The translations under genes and the position numbers were made by a program. From assembly GCF_032854445.1 (NCBI RefSeq), contig NW_027018254.1, positions 1 through 51,755 of the forward strand: a stretch of DNA of 51,755 nt, in the 5' to 3' direction. Source of the stretch: Liolophura sinensis (Eukaryota > Mollusca > Polyplacophora > Chitonida > Chitonidae). Every line of letters begins with the position of its first letter. Positions within the stretch are counted from its first letter, which is position 1. The notes beneath the pieces were generated by a model, which did not search any database, was not told the DNA's origin, and saw nothing but the letters and a program-made list of their open reading frames with translations. This document shows, piece after piece, positions 1 to 10,513 of the stretch.

Positions 1-2
1 TA

Positions 3-859
3 ATGGAGAATCTCGTACTTCCCAAATCCCCGATAGGACAAACGTACTATTCTCGTCAATTGTACTTTTACGTCTTTGGCATAGTTCATCACCACGGCAC
101 CGGCGGACCCCAACAGAAAGAGGATGTCCACCTATACACATGGCTTGAACATCAGAACGCCAAAGACAGCAATATGATAGCGTCAGCTCTGCGTGATTAC
201 CTTGGTTCAGTGGTACATGCTGAGATCGGCCGAATTAATCACATTCGCTTATTTTCTGATTCTTGCTATGGGCAAAACAAGAACATCAACTTGGTTTCCA
301 TGTTGTTTTCTTTGTGCAGCGAACAGTACTCCAAAAGGCTGTGGACTATTACTTCCCAGTACATGGGCATAGTTTTCTCCCTGCCGACAGGGTCTTTGGA
401 CGAATAGAACAGGATATCCGAAAGAAGGATACCATCTTATTGCCGAATGAGTATGTTGAGATTCTTGGACGACACGACTTAGTGCATGAGTATGGAAAGG
501 ACTGGCAGTGTTACGATTTTAAGGGAGAGTGTGCAATGTTTGTGAAAAGTCAGAGGTCCTTCAAAATAAGCGAGGCAAAGGTGCTACAAGTGCAAGGAGA
601 TAAGCTTGGCTTCAAGAGCGCCTACAACGGGGAATTCTGCCAACACTCCCTTCTGAAAAGAGGCAAAAAATGGGCACATTTCAACCCATCCATTCAGCCT
701 GACATTAACTGTGTAAAGGAAGCAAAGAAGCGTGATGTAATGAAGCTCCTTGATGAATTGGGAGTGGGTCAGGATGTGCGCGATTACTACGAGAACGCCC
801 TCTCCAATACCAGGGCCGATGAAGCCGTACAGGATCTTGAAGATAGCGAAGAGGACTAG
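3..859 (+). pseudogene. DUF7869-like transposon-associated protein, C-terminal part, frameshifted
   Basis: The 5' end is cut by the window edge. The first part (3 to about 330) reads in one frame and carries an SDSCYGQN motif. The second part (about 330-859) reads in another frame with [16 protein letters not shown] and an acidic C-terminus ending in EEDSEED-like residues. The two parts join at an AAAA run near 327-335, where one base is gained or lost. The Asp-Ser-x-x-x-Gln-Asn and His-Ser-Phe-Leu-Pro-x-Asp-Arg signatures are what I associate with the DUF7869 family, a probable RNase H-fold domain often found in mobile DNA of animals. The family call is from memory of the motifs, and the transposase role is inference. 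It is followed within 140 bp by a truncated retrotransposon on the same strand. Confidence 0.55.
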
Positions 860-1019
860 GATATAGTTCAACTTTTGAAAGATTTTGCCAACTTCGTTAT
901 TGTTAATTTAGGATTAACATTATGATCATTGTTTTCAGTTTTGTTAGAATTTATGCGAAAACAACGCACGCAGATTGGACTTACTGACTTTCTTTTAAGA
1001 AAGAGAGAGGGAAAGAGAA

Positions 1020-2095
1020 TTGGAGTTCCAAATGAAAAAATTAGAGGTTGAGAGAGGTGAGAAACCGGGTCCTTCCGGTAGACAGGATTCAGGATTTGAT
1101 GTGACCAAATACATTCGGTTAGTTCCATCCTTTCAGGAAAAAGAGGTGGATAAGTATTTTCTGCATTTTGAGAAAATTGCAAATAGCTTGAAGTGGTCTA
1201 AAGAGTTCTGGACTATGTTATTACAGAGTGTGCTAATTGGAAAGGCCAGGGAAATTTACACTCAGTTAAGTGTAGAGAGTGCTTCCAATTATGACTATGT
1301 GAAAGAGGTAATTTTGAAGGGTTATGAATTGGTGCCTGAAGCTTACCGCCCAGAAATTTCGTAACTGTGAAAAAGGTAGAGATCAGACATACGTTGAGTT
1401 TGGTCGAGCTAAGGAGCAGTTGTTTGATCGCTGGTGTATAGCTAAGAAAAATAGGCAAGGATTTTGAAAGTTTGCGTCAGCTTGTGCTGGTAGAAGAGTT
1501 CAAGCGTTGTATTCATAATGATGTAAAGGTGTTCGTTCATGTGCAGAAGGCGAGTACACTTGAAGAGGCAGCCAGTTTAGCTGATGATTATTCCTTGACA
1601 CATAAGGTTACATACACGGGTAAGCCATTTAATTCATTTACACGTAGAAATACCCAGTCACATGCAACAGGTAGAGGTAGCTCTACACAGAAGAGTTCTA
1701 CACCAGGCTCCAGTGGTTCCACAGCTCATGGTTCACGTAGTTCAGATTGGAATGGTAGTCCTCGGAATAGGGTCACTTGTAATTTTTGCAAGCGGGTAGG
1801 TCACGTGATGAGTGAATGTTACAAGTTGAAAAGGAGACGGGAAGCTCAGAATGAGCCTAAGCCCACAGGTCTTTGTGTTGCGATGCACAAAACATTGCCG
1901 GAAGTTACATCAGCAGTTAAAAGCAGATCTGAGTTAGCTGATACGGGATTGGATAAGATTCCCAAATGCTCTATGGATAGCTTCGCTCCGTTTATCAATT
2001 CTGGTTCAGTGTCGCTTAGAAGCGACATGTCTTGTGCTACCCCTATAAAGATATTAAGGGATACTGGGGCATCTCAGTCTCTGTTGTTGATGAAT
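1020..2095 (+). pseudogene. gag: gag (capsid and nucleocapsid) of copy 1, broken
   Basis: Encodes the structural Gag polyprotein of the element. Visible parts are a capsid region with a SCAN-like C-terminal half (YRPEIS break, then KRCIHNDVKVFV and EEAASLADDY) and a CCHC zinc knuckle of the form CNFCKRVGHVMSEC near 1787-1830. Compared with copy 2 there is one extra C near 1351 and one extra A near 1447-1451, so the capsid is read in three frames. The SCAN domain of vertebrate zinc-finger proteins is known to derive from Gmr1-like Gag, which agrees with the family call. The reading frame continues into protease without a stop. Confidence 0.8.
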
Positions 2096-4458
2096 ACTCT
2101 GCCCTTTTCTGAAGAGTCATACTCTGGGGTTCGTGCCCTTATTAGAGGTGTAGAGTCTAGTGACTTTGTCAGTGTTCCCCTTCATGATATTTATTTGTCA
2201 TCAGATTTGATATCTGGACCTGTCAGGGTAGGCATTAAGTCGTCATTACCTTTTGAGGGTATTCATTTGTTATTGGGAAATGACTTGGCACATGATAAAG
2301 TTACTGTTGATCCCTTAATGGTTGATAAGCCTTCTCTGAATTCAGTCACAGAGCCAGTTGAAAGCGAGATAGCGGGTTTATATCCGTCCTGTGTTGTTAC
2401 AAGAGCTATGTCTAGAAAAGTCAGTACAGACCAGGGTAGTACTGTTGATTTGAGCGAGACTTTTCTCAACAACATGTTGGATGGAGATTCTTCCAAATTA
2501 GACAGCCAGCAGGAAGTAGATACTAATTTTGTTAGTGGTGATCAGTCATTTTGTAGGACTGAGTTGATTGCTGAACAACACAGTGATCCAAGTATTTCTT
2601 GCTTGTTTAATGATGCAGCTAAAGATGGTGAATCTTTACCTGACCCATGCTACTACTATGTCAAGTCTGGCATATTGATGCGGCAGTGGAGGCCTCCCGA
2701 TGTTTCGTTGGAGGATGAATGGGCAATTAAGCATCAGGTAGTTGTGCCCAAGTCTTATCGTAAAGACCATAGCGCCTGAAACGCCGTTAGCAGGTCATTT
2801 AGGTGTTAATAAGACCTATCATAAGATTCTCAGTCATTTTTATTGGCCAGGAATAAGGAAAGATGTTACTGAATTTTGCAGGTCTTGTCATGCATGTCAG
2901 TTAGTGGGGAAACCTAACCAGACAATCCCCAAGGCAGCCTTGAGGCCTATTCCTGCAATTGGTGAGCCATTCAGTAGAATATTAATAGATTGTGTTGGTC
3001 CTCTACCTAAGACAAAGTCTGGAAATCAGTATATGTTAACTATAATGTGTACTTCAACTCGTTTCCCTGAGGCAATTCCATTAAGGAATATTACTGCCAA
3101 GACTGTAATTAAGGCTTTAGTTAAGTTCTTCACCATGTTTGGTCTGCCTAAGTCAGTACAGTCAAACCAGGGTTCAAATTTCATGTCTGGTGTGTTCCAA
3201 CAAGTTATGCATGAGCTAGGTATTAGCCAGTATAAGTCCTCAGCTTATCACCCACAAAGTCAAGGAGCACTAGAGAGATTCCATCAGACACTGAAAAGTA
3301 TGATAAGAACTTACTGCTTTGAGACAGGGAAAGATTGGGACGAGGGTGTACCTTTGTTAATGTTTGCTGTAAGAGAGTCTATACAAGAGTCACTTGGATT
3401 TAGTCCATTTGAGCTTGTGTTTGGCCATACTGTGCTTGGTCCACTACAGTTGTTCAAGGAAAAGTTTGTGCCTGGTGATAGTGACAATGTTAACCTATTA
3501 CAGTATTGTGTCAAGTTTTCGTACTAAGCTCAACAGAGTATGTGAGTTAGCCAGAGAGAATCTTACAGCTTCTCAGAAGAGTATGAAAACTAAGTATGAC
3601 AAAGAGACAGTAAGACGCAGATTTGAAGTTGGTCAGAAAGTATTGGCCTTACTTCCATTTAGTGGTAAAGCCACTTGAGCTCGTTATTTTGGACCTTATG
3701 TAGTAGACAAGAGGCTAAGTGATCTTAATTATATTATTTTCACTCCTGATCGGCGCAAATCTAGACAACTTTGTCACATTAACATGTTAAAGCCATATGT
3801 AGACAGAGATAGCACTGATCTCAATGTTGTACATCCTAGTGGAGTTGCTATCTCTTGTTTTCCAGTGCCAAGTTGTAAGAGAGAATTAAAGCTTTTTTTG
3901 GGCATGGCAGGTTATTATCGTAAGTTCTGTAGGAACTTTTCATTTGTTAGTGAGCCACTAACTCAGCTGTTAAAGAAAGGTGCTAAATTCTTGTGGGTCC
4001 ATTGAGTGTCAGAGATCTTTTGATAGATTAAAGGCCATGCTGAGCAGCGGCCCCATACTTGTAGCACCTAATTTTAATTTACCATTTAAGCTAGCTGTTG
4101 ATGCTAGTGATATATCTGCTGGGGCAGTTTTGTTACAAGAAAATGAAACAGATCACGTTGATCACCCTGTATGTTTTTTCTCTCGCAAATTTGACAAGTG
4201 TCAGAGAAATTATTCGACAATAGAAAAGGAGTGTCTGTCCTTGATTCTAACATTACAGCATTTTGAAGTATATGTGACTTCGTCAAGTTACCCCATTGTT
4301 GTGTATACAGATCACAATCCCTTAACCTTCTTGCACAAACTAAAAGGTAAAAACCGAAGATTGTTACGGTGGAGTTTGCTTTTGCAAGAATTTAATCTAG
4401 AGATTAGACACATAAAAGGGAAAGATAATTGTGATTGCTGATTGTTTGTCACGTGTCT
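2041..4458 (+). pseudogene. pol: pro-pol of copy 1: protease, integrase, RT remnant, RNase H; multiply broken
   Basis: The protease motif LRDTGASQS lies near 2053-2080 and runs on in frame into LLLMNTLPFSEE, unlike copies 2 and 3, which carry a 2-nt deletion here. Integrase follows (zinc-binding HHCC, then LIDCVGPLPK, QSNQGSNFMSG and GALERFHQ), then a GPY module, a short RT thumb remnant (FLGMAGYYRKFC) and RNase H (AVDASD, YTDHNP). Lesions against copy 2: a small deletion creating a stop near 2765-2779, an extra T near 3507, a lost A giving TGA at 3676, an extra G near 3995 and an extra T near 4429. The second catalytic Asp of integrase is Asn (near 3166). The RT palm and fingers are absent, as in the other copies. 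Confidence 0.85.
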
Positions 4459-4574
4459 AGTTGGTTTTGTGCAGCTTTGTTTTTAAAGACTGTGGTAAAC
4501 GTTATTATTATTCATGATTATGAATATGTTAAAGAAAGTTTTATGCAAAACTTTCTTTCCCTGAAGGGTGGGGG

Positions 4575-4642
4575 TGTTATGTATGACTATTTAACGTTTT
4601 CATGTATTGTTAGTCTGCGGACCTTTGTGTTATATGTTATAA
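4575..4642 (+). repeat. 3' LTR of copy 1, left piece
   Basis: Starts TGTTATGTATGAC right after the purine tract CTGAAGGGTGGGGG and matches the first 68 bases of the complete LTR at 47169. It is interrupted at 4642 by the poly(T) end of the LINE. Confidence 0.9.
4631..4642. repeat. Target-site duplication of the LINE, left copy
   Basis: TATATGTTATAA occurs here and again at 10502-10513. It is present once in the intact LTR at the matching place (47226-47237). This defines the insertion exactly. Confidence 0.9.
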
Positions 4643-4659
4643 TTTTTTTTTTGTTTATT
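4643..4659 (-). other. LINE poly(A) tail and poly(A) signal
   Basis: On the plus strand ten T residues at 4643-4652 follow the target-site duplication directly, then G and TTTATT at 4654-4659, which is AATAAA on the minus strand. This fixes the 3' end and orientation of the insertion. Confidence 0.8.
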
Positions 4660-4671
4660 TACTGGTTTTAG

Positions 4672-4699
4672 GGCCACTTTCCTGGCGGATATCGTGGCC
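4672..4699 (-). ncRNA. Stem-loop near the LINE 3' end
   Basis: GGCCAC (4672-4677) and GTGGCC (4694-4699) form a 6-bp stem with a 16-nt loop, about 20 nt before the poly(A) tail in the minus-strand RNA. In that RNA the 5' stem arm is followed at once by GATATC. The stem-loops at 6274-6490 have GATACC in the same place. LINE 3'-end hairpins commonly serve as RT recognition sites. That role here is inference. Confidence 0.5.
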
Positions 4700-5344
4700 A
4701 TCAAATCAGTGTTTTATTTATTTTTTTTTTTAACACATGAATATTTTGATTACATAACAGCAGTGCGTTTGTATACTATTTACATATGTACATGAGTCAA
4801 TTAGTGGGATTAACCTCTTTGTGGTAGCATGTTACAGCTTATTCTATAGGTTCAAATGCTGCCATGGTCATTTAACAGAAAGGGGATAAATAGTAAGCTA
4901 TTTACAGGGATTAACGTTATCTTTACATTAGAAATACATAGATCTGCATTAAAAGATTACAATGAGTTGCCTATACAGAAATTTACACAGAGAGAAAACA
5001 ACAGTAGTGCCTTTATTTATTGGTTAACAGTTTTGTTCTCTGCTTCCTCCTCTGTGGCGTGGAGTTAAGGAGCTCCCGCCACTTATACCGGACGCCGTCC
5101 AGGATAAACCAGCGTACTGGAAACCTGTGCCTGTAACAGGTGCGACAAGTATAAATGAGGAGCAAGGATGTCAGGCCTCATCCACTTAGTTGAAGCAAGA
5201 GATAGTCCTATTGTCATGATGTCTTTCATGTTTCTGGTCTTCGTTTCCTGGTTGTTAAGTTCTTTGGTCCCATGGGTCTTCTTATTGTTTTCCCTGTCTT
5301 CTTCTTTAATTGATTTCCTTCTCTATTTCCAATTTTTATTTTCT

Positions 5345-5901
5345 GCCTCCCATGGCGGCGCAGACAGCACGTTTCATAGACCGGTTGAACAGTTCCTGGC
5401 CTAGAGTGTTTTAGGTGCACTCCGTCTTTGGTAGAATTTGTTTTTGTGGTCGGATCAGTCCCCGGTGTCTCCAGAAGGGTGGCCAATTGGTTGTTTGTCA
5501 GCTTCTTGTTAATTTCATGGATTTTTGTATTATAAATGTGGACCGAAATTCGCCGAGTTACCTGACGGTAAAGAAGCTGGCTGATGTAGATCCTTGGAAT
5601 TTGGAATTTCGTTTAAGTGCACCAACATAGTCTAAAATATCAGCGCAAATTGCTGCTGCTGATTTGTGAGAGTCCGCATCGTTTCCCCAATGTGAAGGAT
5701 AACTAGGTCAGGTTTTGTCTCCTGAAGGAGACTTTCCAATCTTCCAGAGCATCTAAGTGTCCCAACTCTAGCTCCCCCAATGCCAAAAAACCGAATGTCT
5801 TGGCCTGTTCCAAAGTCGATTCTAGAGTTTGGGATCGAATTTCGAAGGATACTATTCTCCAGTCTATGAACGTAACTGCTGCCGATAATAAAGATTTTCA
5901 T
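5345..5901 (-). pseudogene. SGNH/GDSL-hydrolase-like sequence, broken
   Basis: From ATG at 5901 the minus strand reads MKIFIIGSSYVHRLEN, then RFFGIGGARVGTLR and PDLVILHIGE, which fit blocks I to III of small SGNH hydrolase-like domains (Gly-x-Ser-x and the Gly before Glu). It stops at 5632. A second piece on the same strand has KDGVHLKHS, the Asp-x-x-His block V, near 5420-5440. After a further frame change comes FNRSMKRAVCAAMGG near 5345-5390. So at least one stop and one frameshift break it. The ATG is preceded by a pyrimidine tract ending TTTTCACAG, which resembles a 3' splice site. It lies inside the LINE insertion, on the LINE's sense strand. Confidence 0.55.
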
Positions 5902-6273
5902 CCTTTTTTCCCTGTGAAAACAAATAGAGAAAACAAATATACAAGATAGTTGTATTTTTGATTTGCGAAGGTGTTTTGTTTATGAGATAATGTATATCTT
6001 AAGCAAGAAGATATTTGATAAAACAGATATTTAGGAGCAAATTAGTGGTATACCTACCAATCAGAAATTGATAGAGGGTCTGCCCTCGTATGATATATAC
6101 ACATTTGTAAATAAATAGATAATAAATATCAACTAATAAGAATAGATAAATAACAACAAGTAAGAGGGCAGATTAGTTAATGGAGAAATATTATTAATTA
6201 CTACAGTTATCAACTTTTGTGGTTACATTGTTTTCGTGTGCTATGTTTTTGCAGATTGGTTTCATGGACGTTT

Positions 6274-6490
6274 TATCGGCCCTCAAGATCAAGGTATCGC
6301 CGATATAGTTGGGGATAAAGTTGTAGGGAGGAATTATGTATCTGTGGAATAAACGGCCCTCAAAATCAAGGTATCGCCGTTGTTAGTATATGTGTTTGGT
6401 AATTACGGAGAATGCACCGTTTTTAATCAGAGAAGGTGACGTATTGTTGACTAGAGCAGAAACGGCCCTCAGAATCAAGGTATCGCCGTT
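6274..6490 (-). ncRNA. Three related stem-loops in the LINE 3' untranslated region
   Basis: Three copies (6274-6305, 6352-6381, 6461-6490) of a ~30-base motif whose plus-strand core is CCCTCARAATCAAGGTATC. The ends pair: TATCGGC with GCCGATA in the first copy, AACGGC with GCCGTT in the second and third. The outer pairs change together between copies (T-A to A-T), which supports a real RNA stem. They begin 20 bases past the ORF2 stop on the LINE's transcribed strand. The spacing is 78 and 109 bases. Confidence 0.6.
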
Positions 6491-6509
6491 GTTGGTCAAT
6501 TGTGTTTTA

Positions 6510-9500
6510 TCAGATTCGGCTTTCGTAACCCGTCGATTTGATGTATTCTTTTAGTAAGGAGAATATTTGTGCTCTCAGGTGTGGTTTGGGGTTAAGGATA
6601 GTCTGAAGGTCAAGTTCACATTTGTAGATTTGCAGGCATTCTGCCAATCGTCTTCGTTCTTTACTGTGTTTAATACATTGTAGCAAATAGTGCTCTATGG
6701 TTTCATCATGCTCTTGACAGGCTGGGCAAGTTGGTGAAGAATTTTGGATTATAGTTGCTAGATGTGCTTTGAGCCCTGTTTTCCCTAGTCTCAGGCGTGA
6801 TATGTTTTTGTCATCTTGGTTATTCAATAATTGGAACGAATTTAATTTTGTAATCGTTCCGTTTAATATTTTATAGTGCCACCGTCCGCGGGATTCTTTA
6901 TCCCATTCCTCTTTCCACTGATTGTTAATTTGGGTAATGATCAATGTATATATTTCATTTTGGCTCAGGGGGACGTCTATATCTTGTTCATATTTTCGTA
7001 GGCTCGATTTTGCTGCCTGATCTGCAATTTCATTTCCTCGAATAATAACGTGTGCTGGAACCCATGCTAGAGTCAGGTCGGTTTTTTGTTTCTGTATTTT
7101 GTCAGTTAGCGAGATTATTTCTTGTAGGAGGTCTGGTCTACTCTCAGATTTGGAGTTTTGGATGGAAATTATTCCGCTGAGGGAGTCGCTTAGTATGGCT
7201 ACTCGGTTTGGTTTGTTCTCAAGAATCCATTGTAGTGCCATTGTAATTGCAACTAATTCACTAGTATAGACGGAGAGGTGGTTGGGTAGTTTATAGTTTT
7301 TAACTATGTTTAGATCTGGTATTGCAAATGATGATCCAGTGTGACCCTGCACATTTTTAGATCCGTCAGTATATATTTTTAGATGACCGTTGTAGTGTTC
7401 GTGGAAGTGTTCTAAGGCTTGAGCTTTGATATATACTGGGTTTTCCAGTTTTGAAATTTGGTCGTGGAGTGCAATGTCTATTTGGGGAGTTTGCAATAGC
7501 CACGGTGGTTGTTGATATACATTTTCTTGTTGCTTTGACAAGGCAATGTCATATTTGCAAAGTAGTCTGTTGATTTCATATCCTATTGGAGCTGAGTGTT
7601 TTGTCCATTTTTTTTCCAGATATTCATATTCAGAATATGGGAGGATTAAATTGTAACATGGATGTGTATTACCGTAAGCGCTTATTTTTCCTGCATATTT
7701 GAGGGTTAGTTGTTCTCTTCTAAGGTGAAGGGGTTTTTCAAGTGTTTCTACTTGGAGACTGCAAAGCGAAGTGCCTTTGAAGGCTCCTGTTGCTACTTTT
7801 AAGGCAGAATATTGAATACTATCAATTCGCTGTAGTAGAGTTTTGCACGCGGATTGATAGACTATTGCACCATAGTCTATTTTGGAGCGAATTAGACACT
7901 GGTACATTTTTATGAGTGTGGTTTTGTTGGCTCCCCATTTAGTGCCTGAAATGCATCTCATAAGATTGAGATCGCGTTGGCATCTAATTGTGAGGTCATC
8001 AATATGGTCTTTCCATGTTAATCTACTATTAAGAATCATACCTAGGTATTTCACTTTTTCTTTGATTTCAATTTTCTTTTTACCTATGAAAAGTTCAATA
8101 TTCACTTTTCTTCTGTTTGTAAAAACAATACCTGTCGTTTTAGTGGCTGAGAATTTAAATCCCCAGTGGTCGGCCCAGTTCGAGATGGTGTTTAATGTTT
8201 TCTGTATAGCATCTTTTATTTTCTTAATAGATTTGCCTGTTTTCCATATTGCCGCATCGTCAGCAAATAGTGACTGCTCTATTTTTGGATGGTTACTGTC
8301 TATTGTATTTGCTAAACCGTTTATCAGAATGTTAAATAACGTCGGGCTTAGTACGCTCCCTTGAGGTGTACCATTTTGTTGAGTGTGTCTTTTAGATGAA
8401 GTTTGTCCAAGTCTGACTTTAAAGTTCCGATTTCTTAGGAAATCATATATCCAATGTTGGATTCTTCCTTTTATCCCAAGTTGATCGAATTGGAGTATAA
8501 CTCCATCCTGCCAAACGAGGTCGAAGGCTTTTTCAATATCTAGAAAAACAGCCAGAGTGAATTGGCGCCTACTTATCCCCTTTCGGATTTGATGTTGTAA
8601 TTTTGTTAGATGGTCGTATGTACTTCGTCCTTTTCTAAATCCACTTTGTGTTTCATTTAGTACTTTATTTTTAGCAAGATGAAATTCTAGTCTGTTTTTG
8701 ACCATAGTTTCCATTAGTTTACATAGGCATGACGTGAGTGATATTGGGCGGTAGGAGGAACTATCTGATGGGTTTTTTCCAGTCTTTTGGATGGGAATGA
8801 CAATGGACGATTTCCAACTTTGTGGCAGCTGTTTTTTCCTCCAACTTGTATTTATGAGTTTTAGTATTATATTTTGTGTTTTTGCGGTCTTCGCCTGGTG
8901 AGGTTTCTTTTTTATAGTGAATGGCTTTGTGATATTCCTGTAGGGAGAAATCTTTGTTAAGGTCATGTTCAACGTGATCGTCGGGCTCTAGTTGTAGAAA
9001 TGTGTTATCTTTGATTATTTTGAACGTTGGATTGAGGTTTCGATCGCTGCTATTTTCTGCGAAGGTTTTTGCGAGGCATTCTGCTTTTTCCTCATTGATT
9101 TTGTGTTTGTGATCCAAAGTTGGGATTGGATTGATGGTTTTGCCTTGTATATGTTTGAGTTTGTTCCATACCTGCTTTGAATTTGTTTTTGTATCAAGTG
9201 TTCCACAGTAGTTCTCCCAGTATTTGGCACGGGAGACTGATTTTTCGGCTTCAATTTTTAGGTTTTTGTATTTTTCGTGGTCTGTATGTAATCTGGTTCT
9301 TTTGAATTTACGCAGTGCTCTTTTTTTGTTTCTTATATTTGCAGCACATTCACTGTTCCACCAGGGAACAGGATTTGCAGCCCTTTTATGCTGGGAGGAA
9401 ATAGGGATGTGTTGTTCTGCTATCCTGAGTATATTATCAGTAAGTTTTTGGTTGAATAGGTCTATATCGGAGAGGCAGTCATCATCAATGAATATATTTT

Positions 9501-10287
9501 GGCAATCTTTCTTAAAATTTTCCCAGTTTGCTTTGTGGAACAGAAATTTGGGGTTGTTGAGATTTACTTCAGATTGAGGTGACATACCAAGTTCTGTCAT
9601 GATAGCGAAATGGTCACTCCCGAGTGTATCTGGTATAACATTCCAGCTTGATTTAGGTGCGAGATCGGGTGTGGTAATAGTGAGATCTATTGCTGAAGTG
9701 TTGCCTGTGACGAAGTCTATTCTTGTTCCCTCACCGTCGTTTAGGAAGACTAGGTTGTGTTCTTCTAACCATGCTTGTACTGTGTTGCCACGATCGTCAC
9801 TGTGTTTACACTTTGCATCCCATAAAGGGTTATGGCTATTGAAATCGCCGCAGATAATAGCACTTGGGCTGAACATGGAAATAATATTGTCCAGTTCTGT
9901 TTTGGATATTTTCCTCATACTTCCGGGAGAGTATATGTTTATAATGTGGATTGGTTTATTTTCGTGGTAAATTTGAATAGCTTGCCATTCAAGTAAGTCA
10001 TTTACGTTATTCGAGCCCATATACAGGTGTATGATGTTTTCCTTGACAGGGATAAGATTTCCACCCAGACGGTCTTGCAACCTATCACATCGGTATGCTT
10101 TATAGCCGGGGATATTGAATTTGTTGTTGGGGTTGTTTCCTGGTTTGAGGAAGGTTTCCTGAATACAAATAACCTCGGGGTTAGTTTCAGAGGTAAGTAC
10201 TTTAAGGTTGTCTCCGTTTGTTTGAATGCCGCGGGCATTCCATTGTAGGATTTTGATGTGATTTTGATTGAATTTATTGATCGAAAT
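6510..10287 (-). pseudogene. LINE ORF2: endonuclease, reverse transcriptase, RNase H; one internal break
   Basis: The frame opens after a TGA near 10287. The APE-type endonuclease shows ILQWNARGI (about 10240), VICIQET, INIYSPG, IICGDFNSHNPLWD and GSDHFAI (about 9610). The RT frame begins near 8890 with motifs SYRPISLTS, VFLDIEKAFDLVW, GTPQGSVLSP and the catalytic FADD. RNase H follows with IYTDGSK, TSELVAI, LSDSLSG and WVPAHV-IIRGNEIADQ, then a CPAC-x6-H-x4-C zinc motif near 6720. Endonuclease and RT are in different frames. The joint near 8890 also appears to lack about ten codons after PGED, so it looks like a small deletion. No other stop is seen, so the insertion is fairly young. Confidence 0.85.
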
Positions 10288-10323
10288 TTGGAGCCATACG
10301 GTTGATCATTGTTGGGGCTGTAA

Positions 10324-10500
10324 TTATATTGACGTATTTAGTCGTTCTGATATTTTGGTTGGAGTAGATGCCTTCTGAGTAAATTTTGGGTTCATTCCCC
10401 ATTCAATTATTTCTTTTGGGGTGAATTTCCAATTTAGAAAGTCATGTGCAATATTGGATATTATGTCAGTTTTGGTTCTGTTTGTTGTCCGTTGATTGTG
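10324..10500 (-). pseudogene. LINE ORF1, C-terminal remnant
   Basis: About 58 codons from TNRTKTDII to KISERLNTSI and a stop at 10324, read on the minus strand just upstream of ORF2. The frame continues by chance into the LTR past 10501. The position fits the end of ORF1 of a LINE truncated at its 5' end. No domain is recognisable in so short a piece. Confidence 0.5.
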
Positions 10501-10501
10501 A

Positions 10502-10513
10502 TATATGTTATAA
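10502..10513. repeat. Target-site duplication of the LINE, right copy
   Basis: TATATGTTATAA, identical to 4631-4642. After it the LTR resumes with GCATAACAGGCCC. Confidence 0.9.

Larger units (their letters stand above)
4643..10501 (-). mobile_element. RNase H-bearing non-LTR retrotransposon (I/Nimb-like LINE), 5'-truncated, with extra 3' sequence
   Basis: On the minus strand the element runs from 10501 (5' side) to a 10-base poly(A) at 4652-4643, with AATAAA just before it (4659-4654). It contains the last ~58 codons of ORF1, a full-length but broken ORF2 (endonuclease, RT, RNase H, CCHC-type zinc motif) and 1.87 kb beyond ORF2. A 12-bp duplication flanks the whole block, so everything between was inserted as one unit. 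RNase H after RT with an APE-type endonuclease is the I-superfamily plan. The Nimb assignment is a guess. The distal 3' part includes a SGNH-like pseudogene that may be a transduced passenger. Confidence 0.88.

Noticed and set aside
5168-5404. Hydrophobic 78-codon plus-strand frame that looks like a membrane protein
   Set aside because: It is antisense to the end of the SGNH-like pseudogene within a minus-strand LINE insertion.
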